Assembly (NCBI GenBank): GCA_030248135.1
Contig: JASANC010004181.1
Location: 1-64,000, forward strand
Origin: Theristus sp. LFF4_11
Lineage: Eukaryota > Nematoda > Chromadorea > Monhysterida > Xyalidae
Length of the DNA stretch: 64,000 nucleotides
Reading direction: 5' to 3'
Below the pieces are notes generated by a model. It worked only from the letters and a program-made list of their open reading frames with translations, did not search any database and had not been told where the DNA came from. The translations under genes were made by a program, and so were the position numbers. Within the stretch, counting starts at the first letter, position 1. Each line of letters opens with the position of its first letter. Of this stretch, positions 56,870 to 64,000 are shown in pieces.

Positions 56870-59540
56870 TCAAACTCGATAGCTTATCACTCTGCTTGAT
56901 GTTTGTGCGATGTTCTCAGCCACGAGCACACCGCTGGCCAGCGCATACGCACCAAACAGGTAGATGCACAACCAGCCGACCGATGCTATGCTGATCGTCG
57001 TCATCGCGTTCTGTGAGTTTACTTTTTGAAAAATCTGACAAAGGTGTTTGGTATCGAGTAGTCACTTCCTCCGACGGTGGTTCACTGTGTGAACTGTGAC
57101 CCGTGTGCCGTGACTAAAAACTGCCGAAACGTTTGTTGGTTGGTCAGTCCAGCCAGGGGCCAGGTGCACAAGCACCGACAATTGTCGCCGCGCGCTCGTT
57201 AGTATGTTCGGGTGGCTGTGCACCATCACTGCTGTAACAGACCTTCACCCCCCCCCCCCCAAACCACTCGCCACACACCGTGCCGCCGTGACTGGACGCG
57301 TGCTTCAGCTCGCACGCCCGTCCATGTGGTGTGCTGTTGGCGAGCAGCCGCAGCCGGTAGCGTTGCTCGATGGCCTCCATGGCGGTGTTGTGCGTGAGCG
57401 CCGCACGACGCACGCGTGCCACGAGCTCCGGCGGGGTCGACGGCGAAAAGTAAATGCCTGCGCAAACGGCCGGCTTTTGGGGGTGTTTGTTTCTGTGTGT
57501 TCCTGTTGGTGTTGTTCATTGCCACGCGCTGCGGAAAAACCAACACAACCAATTTAGCGCCAGAAAAATGTGAGCGGTATTTTTCGACCGCTTTCAGTAC
57601 GCGAGCGCTCGGTGCACTGTAAACTGCCTGTCTTTTTTGGAGTTTATGATTTCGCGTCATGTTTGCCCCGAACACAGTACTGCTAAAGTGCTGGTCTGAA
57701 GTGACTGCATTCGTTGATGAAAGACACAATGCTGATGCTGCACAGTCACAAACCAGCGGGCGCACGCATAAGATCATTGGGCACGTGCGTGTGTCTGTCT
57801 ATGCAACATTAATGTGTGTTAAGATCAGAGTGCACAAGAGATCAGCATCGGTCATGCATGACCTGCACACTTGCAGCCGTGGTTGGCTGAATTTCGAATT
57901 TTAACATTCACTCACTGACCATACGGTGTGTACCCCAGTTCAGGCAACGTGACCACTTGCAGGCACAGGGTATCACGAAACTGATAGTCGTCAAACGAGT
58001 ACGTCACGTAAAACCACGATTGACTGTTGTCGGCCAACACCGCAGCCACCTCGCGCATTCCATCCAAGTCGGTGACGAACGGCTTGTGCGAAACGGTCTG
58101 TCAGTGACTCAGTGGAAGGAATTTTTTTTCATTTTTCAGTCACTTGAGACACTTTCAATGGATTGGAGTCAGATTTAACAAATAAGGCAGCTCAATACTT
58201 CAAGCTAGCCAATTGACCCGTGCCTGCGGCCCCTGCTAAAAATTCACAAAATTGTTCCCGCTTTCTGTTTACAGCAGAATGTTCCTGATTTATTATGTGC
58301 CAGCAAATCGGCAAATGTTTCTTTTGATTGTTTAGCAGCAGTTCTCTTGCAGAAAAATGATCCCGTTTCAGCAGCGAGCAATTCCAATCAATCGAAACTG
58401 TCATTCTTACCGCCACTGGTGGATATCGTTCAAACGCTCGTTGCAACAGCCCGCCATCGCCAACATCCTTGTACCAATCACGATTCTCTTCACTGATCAC
58501 CAATCTCGCTTTTCCCGTTGACACGGCGGCAACCATTTCACCATAGTTGCGAAACGGATGCAACTCATGTGGCACTAGTAGCTCGGAGAGAATTGTGTTG
58601 CCGTATAAAGTCAGGAACAGCATGCTCATGTACTTAATGAACAGCTGGAACGGGCTTTTTCGATGGACAATACCGCCATAATGCTGAAGTTATCAGCAAA
58701 CTGTTGAAAACGAACAAAAGTAGTTTTAGAAAGAAATGTTGCACAAGAACAGAGAACACATACACATTTATGAAGCATATACCTTTATGTTTTCTTGTTT
58801 GACATACAGCTTGCGTAGCTTGTGGAACACGTAAATCAGTAGCGCAGCAAACCAAAGGTTCCACGCGTACATGTCTATGAACGACAACGGAGTGCCTTTG
58901 CATCGCTCAGCGCTGTAGACCGCAACCTTGGGGCCAGTTTTTTGTTCGTTCGGCGTTAACAACTCACATCAGTCAAACTTTCCATGGTCAAACTTATTAC
59001 AATGCTCAAATGTCCGGTTGCGAAAAAACAGAGAGAAATTCTTGTCCCAGTGTAGCTCACTGGAAATTTCTTGCCTATTTAATGCCCAACTCGTCAAGGG
59101 CTCAATCAGCCACGACGGCGGCCACACACATTCACAGCCGATAACGCAGTTTCCTATTCATCCAAAATTCCAAAGAATATGTTTTGAAAAACTGGCTCCT
59201 TATGCAAATTGAAGGAAGGCACGGGCGCAAACTGAAACCCTTTTTCCTTCAAATATTCAGGTCGTAGTGCAGTAAAATAAACAAACGTCGCTGACTCGTT
59301 AGCCACGTCCAGGGCTGTTTCAAATGTCGCTTTTAGAGTTTCATTTGAGGGAGCTTCAACAATTTGAACGGCGTAGTCGATGTTTGCCAAGTTTAACAGA
59401 ACATACATTTTTTCGGCAGTTATTCCCGGATAGGGGCAGTATGAAGTTACGGCTAATCTTGACAGTTGGGCGCATTTTTCGGCAATTAGCGGTAACACTG
59501 CCAGAGAAACGTTCAGTGGTAGTAAATCAAGTTTATTCAT
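56870..59540 (-). CDS. Ionotropic-receptor-like channel subunit, with an in-frame TGA (possible pseudogene)
   Basis: The gene starts MNKLDLLPLNVSLAVLPLI at 59540. A ligand-binding-like segment follows to about 59193. A block of about 59150-58783 contains CVIGCECVWPPSWLIEP and a first membrane helix (FIDMYAWNLWFAALLIYVF). Clean exons follow at 58683-58411 (HYGGIVHRKSPFQLFIKYMS, then a hydrophobic helix), 58097-57920, 57457-57249 and 57010-56870 (last helix ISIASVGWLCIYLFGAYALA, stop at 56870-56872). The order of lobe 1, helices, lobe 2 and final helix matches ionotropic glutamate receptor relatives, in particular the divergent nematode IR-type proteins without an N-terminal domain. Two defects are seen: the frame changes between about 59193 and 59148, and a TGA at about 58958 interrupts an otherwise open frame just before the first helix. 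Downstream phases are all consistent, so inactivation, if real, is recent. Confidence 0.6.
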
Positions 59541-60010
59541 AGGTTTTCTGTCTCTTTTCAAGTAATTTAAATTCAATTAATGATAATAGTTCAATCTAAA
59601 AGTGTCCGACCGACCGAAAGGACGTCGTATTTTTAGGTGATGGTAGGATCATCAGAACAAAGCAAATCGAAAGTCTACGTCTATAAGCACTTGTCATTTT
59701 AATCGGACTCACGGATTTGTAACGGAATAAATGGGCTACAATAATCACAGATTGTCGTTCAATATTGATTCGAAAGCGCGCAGAAAAGCAAACTAGGTGA
59801 AAGCGTTTGAGGTCGATTGCACAAAAACAGTTCCATAATAACTGTGGTCTATGCTTGTGTTTGTTTTGTTTTTCACGAAGAAATTCAATACACGTCAGGT
59901 ACAGGTTCCAACGTGTACGTTCTGCACGAGTAATCTGTAATTTCTGTACTTTCTATTTTTAATCAGATTAAAAGCACGCCGTTAGATGACGTATGTTTCT
60001 TATTTGACGT

Positions 60011-63000
60011 TCAGTGTCGTCTTGGACGGGACTCGGCACGCACTTTGATGCCGTTTTTCGGGCTCGTCAGTCCACCAGTTTTGTAGGTAGGTGGAACCTG
60101 AAGAAATTTCGTTGTTATTCAAAGTATTAGTCGCAGTAGTGAGTGGAAACGTTCAAACAATATGAGTCCAACCACTCACATCAGTGTTTTCCGATCTGAC
60201 GAACTTGAAGTGTCGCACGAGCGCGATCACGCCGATCTTTGCCTCCAAATACGCGAGTCTCATTCCGACGCAATTGCGGGGGCCGAGGCCAAACGGCAGA
60301 AATGAGTACGGCACAATCGCAGACTTGTTTTCCGGCAGAAAACTATCGATATTTAAATTTTCATTGACGACACTTTAGAAAAGGTTCTTTGAATGTGGAA
60401 ATCAGGTTTCGTCAAACACCTACCGATCTGGATTGAACTGTTCCGGTTGATCCCAGTAAGCGGGGCTGTTTTGCAGTCCGTATATAGCGATTTGCAAGCT
60501 CTCTCCCGCTTTTATGTTTACCTTTCCGTCATATAACACGCAGTCAGCGCTGCATAGGCGTTCAGTTCTGGTTGAAAATTCATAGTTAGAACGGAAATTT
60601 CAGTTCTGAAGTTGAAGACGTTTTTTGAATGATGTAGTCAAGTTTCCATACCGTTGGACTGGTGGAAACATTCGCAGAGTTTCGTTGACCACGGCATCAA
60701 GATAGTGCATGCGCGCAATCATGTCGTACGTGATTTGACCCTAAAAAGAGGGTGGAGCAGAAAGTTTTTAATAAAAATATGTCAGTCAAAAAAGATCTTC
60801 TGTTTTTATTGCCTCAACCTTAGTCTCCTCTATTGCGAGTTCCACTTCTTCGTGTAATCGTTCCTGGACGTCTTGATTAAGTGCTATCTCATAGATTATC
60901 CAGCCCAACGCTGTTGCCGTTGTTTCGTAACCGGCCAAAAAAAAGATAAACGCGTTCGAGAGAATTTCATGGTCGGTCAATTCTGAAATTTCGAAAAGTG
61001 TGGAAATAAGGAAGGAGACGAAGCATGATTGGGTTGTATTGAATGAAACTGAAAGATCTGAACCGTACCGTCCTTCCGAACTTCCTGCCAGTTCTTGATA
61101 TGCTCGTTCACTTGTTCCGTTTGATCGTAATCGGAAATCTTCTCCATCTTCTCCGTTTCCTTTTCCGTTTGTCTGCTCTTTGCTTCCAGCATCAATTGCA
61201 GAAAGTCGATTGGTGGCTTAAAAAGTTGTCAAATTGTTGTCTAGTTGTTCTTCACCTTCTTCAACAACAGCAACTGCACGAGCAGTTCAGATGGTTTGAA
61301 ATCTGTCACTTTTAAAAAGCGCAAGTAGACGCAACTACTGTATTTTTCAACCGCAACACTTCCTATCAATTTACGCACGTCTTTCATTTCACGTCGTTTC
61401 GCCAGCAAATTGTAGATGTTGTTTTTGAAGAAATCAATTGCCTCACGTGGCATCACAGTGCTGCCCGTTTTCTTGGTGATCCAAGACATCAAGCGCGGTG
61501 CCGCCACTGCAACATAGACGGTCGAACGGATGGAATATTGGTAGTTTAGTTACTATATCAATATTTAAAAACAGCAGCATCAAAGTTATTCATTTCTTGT
61601 TTAATTAAAAATCTCAAGTTCATCATACGCATGAGCAGCATTCGCGGCTGTCGAAAGTTGAATGCGTCAAAGGCGATCTTGGCATTGGTGACAAACGGAT
61701 TTTCGACTTCATCAGTGACCTAAACAGAATAATTACGTTTAAGTGAACAAGCTGAGAAACTTCTGCACTTTTACTAAAATATTTCAAAGCGTGCAAACTT
61801 TTGAAGAAACTTTGAATCCGAAAAACGCCTGCCCAATAACGTCCATCGTGTAGAGACCGGCGATACTGGAACAAATGAGTATTTAATGAACAAGTAACTG
61901 TGGATTTTGAATATGATCAAACTTATTATTTTTATAAACTCACTTTCTATATTCGAACTCTTCATTCAGCGACACGTAGTGCTGCACATTCTCAACCATT
62001 TGTTCAGCCGCCTTGGTCATGATTGGAACCATCTGCAGAATTTTTCAAGACTACAATAAAAAATGACGGTTATATTTTCATAAAAAAATTTTAAAGTACA
62101 GTAAAGAAAGTTTATTAAAAAATTTTAAATAAAAATCGACAGCCGACCCGTTTTAGTTTTCCAGAGGAGAACGTTGGGGATATGATACTTCGCAGTTGTT
62201 TCCATTCTTTGTCCATTACAACCATCAATTGTTTCTCCATGATGTCGTCAATTGGAAATGTGTCCTGTAAATCCGCGATCAAATTGTATGGTGTGTTTGT
62301 TCAAACGTGGCTGACCGCAATGACTTCATATGCTTTGAAAATATCCGCAAAAGCAGCGGATTCCAGTTTTGTTGATCTCTTATTTGATTTCCAACGTTTT
62401 TTTCCATATTAAGGAATCAGCCAATGCTGAAAGGTTTGGTTTTGGGTTCATTGAATAAGAACCTATAATCGCCTGATATTAAAGTATGTGATGTCAATGC
62501 TGTTTGACAGGTTCTAGTGCATAAGCTTCATTGTATTCTTTGACAAAAACGAAAGTAATTACATTCTTTCGAAAAAGCACAAAAACAAATGAGAATAGTC
62601 AAATCGTAGGTGGTTTTCAATCCAAGTTTGCTGTGTGTGTTTTTTAGAATAACCAACAAACGAGAACGGCACCTTTCTTCGATTCACGAAATGCGTGAAT
62701 TGTTTGATACAAACATCCCGCGCAATTTCTGGATCTTGAATCACGTACACCGGTCGACGACCAAAGTAGTATCTGAAATTAGCATCTGTCTGAGCGGAGT
62801 CCTCTACTAAATACCAACCATATTTTTAAAACAAAACTTCCAATCGAATTTTCATCCATTTCAATAGCACTGAATTAAAAAAGAACAAACCCATAGACTT
62901 TGCCGTAATCCTTTCCCCATTTCACATCGGTATGAAAGTTGTTCGTAAAGAAATTAGGCAGATTTCCTAGCAGAGGCCAAGGCTTCGGGTGACGAATATT

Positions 63001-63290
63001 TCTGTCTTCGAAGAAGTTGAACGTCCATGTTCCGTATCTGCAGTGTTCACTTTAAAACTTTATCTGATAATTCCTTAATTTCAGCCTGAAACTGGCTAAA
63101 AAATTTTGGATTCCCAATAATACAAGCAAAAATATAAAGCGAAACCAAAAAACCATCTATCTACAGCACAATGTCAAAGATAATAAGCTCAATAAACTTA
63201 CAAGTACAAAAGAACGAGAAATATTGTGAGATAAATTATGAAATCGGGCAAGCCCAGCGCTCTCGTTACCGACAATAAAGGATTGAACAT
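60011..63290 (-). CDS. Cytochrome P450, CYP3 clan (CYP13/CYP25-like)
   Basis: Fourteen exons: 63290-63202, 63037-62891, 62772-62673, 62264-62148, 62032-61944, 61865-61799, 61719-61629, 61506-61379, 61216-61069, 60982-60819, 60740-60652, 60567-60424, 60342-60180 and 60097-60011. Every phase agrees and the product is 540 aa. An N-terminal membrane anchor (FIIYLTIFLVLLYLYG) is followed by the Pro-rich hinge HPKPWPLLGNLPNF. Other landmarks are the C-helix region DKEWKQLRSIISPTFSSGKL, I-helix AGYETTATALG, K-helix ETLR, the PERF-like FNPDR, and the heme loop FGLGPRNCVG with its Cys ligand. All catalytic residues are present. These ER-bound monooxygenases typically oxidise xenobiotics, steroids or fatty acids; this substrate is unknown. 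ATTTCAG lies 13 nt before the ATG. Confidence 0.95.
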
Positions 63291-63303
63291 TTTTCCACAG
63301 AAT

Positions 63304-63314
63304 CTGAAATTTAA
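63304..63314 (-). promoter_or_regulatory. Putative spliced-leader acceptor of the P450 gene
   Basis: On the minus strand TTAAATTTCAG|A ends at 63304, 13 nt before the ATG, with no exon visible upstream. This is the classic position and consensus of a nematode trans-splice acceptor; the assignment is inferred. Confidence 0.5.
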
Positions 63315-64000
63315 GTTTTTTTTAATTTGAACAAAAAGCTGGTTTAAACGTTTACGTTTAAACTTTTAACTGATACGTTGGCCAAACCGTTTACATATTA
63401 TAAAGTTCATAAAAAGCAGTCTTAGCAAATAGGCCAGTCAAAAACGATAAGAATTCTTTCACAGAACATATTTCGTAATATTCAATTTTTTCAGTGTGTT
63501 AGCACTAGCAGCGTTTTTTGATTGCAAACGAAATACTGTGTCCAGTTGCAAAAACAACCGTGCTGTGATTGCAGGATTGCAGCAGAGTTGTTTTGTCCAT
63601 ACTCTAAACTGGTTTTGGAATCAACCTGACGTAGTGGTGTTACATGGTCAACGCTATTTCTAACGTAGAATATGAGGTTGCTTGCTTGGTTTTTTTAATC
63701 ATTTGTTTGGAAAAAACGTCAACATGCCACTGATGAAAAGCTTTGTTTATTCAGCAGTATTTTATCAGTTATATTTTTGAAGAATAGTAGATAGGCACGT
63801 TCACTCAGGCGATTTATTTTCCATAACAGTGTTTTATGTTGAAGATCAATTTGAAACTTCAAAAGCTTTCAGTATGCATCTTCAACTCATAATATTGAAA
63901 TAATAATTTTTTTGCATCAAAAACTTAAACAGCCGAATAATGTACAATCCATTACTGTCGTTAACTAGAGCGTTTGGGTTGCCTGATTTTCTGATCTACT
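63315..64000. other. AT-rich DNA upstream of the P450 gene
   Basis: No coding exon or repeat is recognised. It presumably contains the P450 promoter and outron. Confidence 0.4.

Noticed and set aside
58955..58960. TGA read as selenocysteine in the channel-like gene
   Set aside because: No member of the family is known to be a selenoprotein, no SECIS-like hairpin was recognised, and a second frame defect lies nearby.

Overview
The window is nuclear DNA of an invertebrate animal, most likely a nematode. Genes are split by spliceosomal introns that end in TTTCAG or TTGCAG. Protein content fits nematodes: an NRF-6-like acyltransferase, a CDC37 that opens MPIDYSKW, a CYP3-clan P450 and an ionotropic-receptor-like channel subunit. 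CDC37 and the P450 each have a TTTCAG acceptor just before the start codon, as expected for spliced-leader addition. The species cannot be named from this sequence.

Six protein-coding genes can be built exon by exon with consistent reading phases. They are: an NRF-6-like acyltransferase, + strand, 5' end outside the window (2-5776); CDC37, - strand (6779-14674); an SLC12A9-like cation-chloride cotransporter, - strand, 18 identified exons plus one missing linking exon (17283-29401); the splicing factor YJU2/CCDC94, + strand (51393-55538); an ionotropic-receptor-like gene, - strand, with an in-frame TGA (56870-59540); and a complete 14-exon cytochrome P450, - strand (60011-63290). A few candidate exons of an unidentified - strand gene lie at about 39.0-40.7 kb. 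The genes are unrelated in function, and none of the spacings suggests an operon.

The rest is mostly mobile DNA. From 1 to 29 kb the introns hold short TA-flanked palindromic MITEs, a tRNA-derived SINE family, TTAA-flanked MITEs, and tandem arrays with 149, 50, 48 and 22 bp periods. The last three lie against splice sites. An intron of the SLC12A9-like gene contains a decayed hAT transposon (24.8-26.5 kb).

From 29.7 to 38.5 kb there is a deep nest. A hAT-like remnant is split by a 2.9-kb foldback element (Polinton-like 6-bp target duplication, about 1-kb inverted arms, mirrored 20-bp repeat arrays, and a central C2H2/acidic-protein ORF behind a TATA box). That element is itself split by a TTAA element, two hAT-type elements and a mariner-type element. 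Almost every layer can be closed by its own target-site duplication.

From 39.4 to 51.2 kb there is a second pile-up, of hAT-type elements full of G8-G20 tracts, inverted copies and repeated 8-bp target duplications. The foldback element and the G-tract hAT group are the best candidates here for something undescribed.
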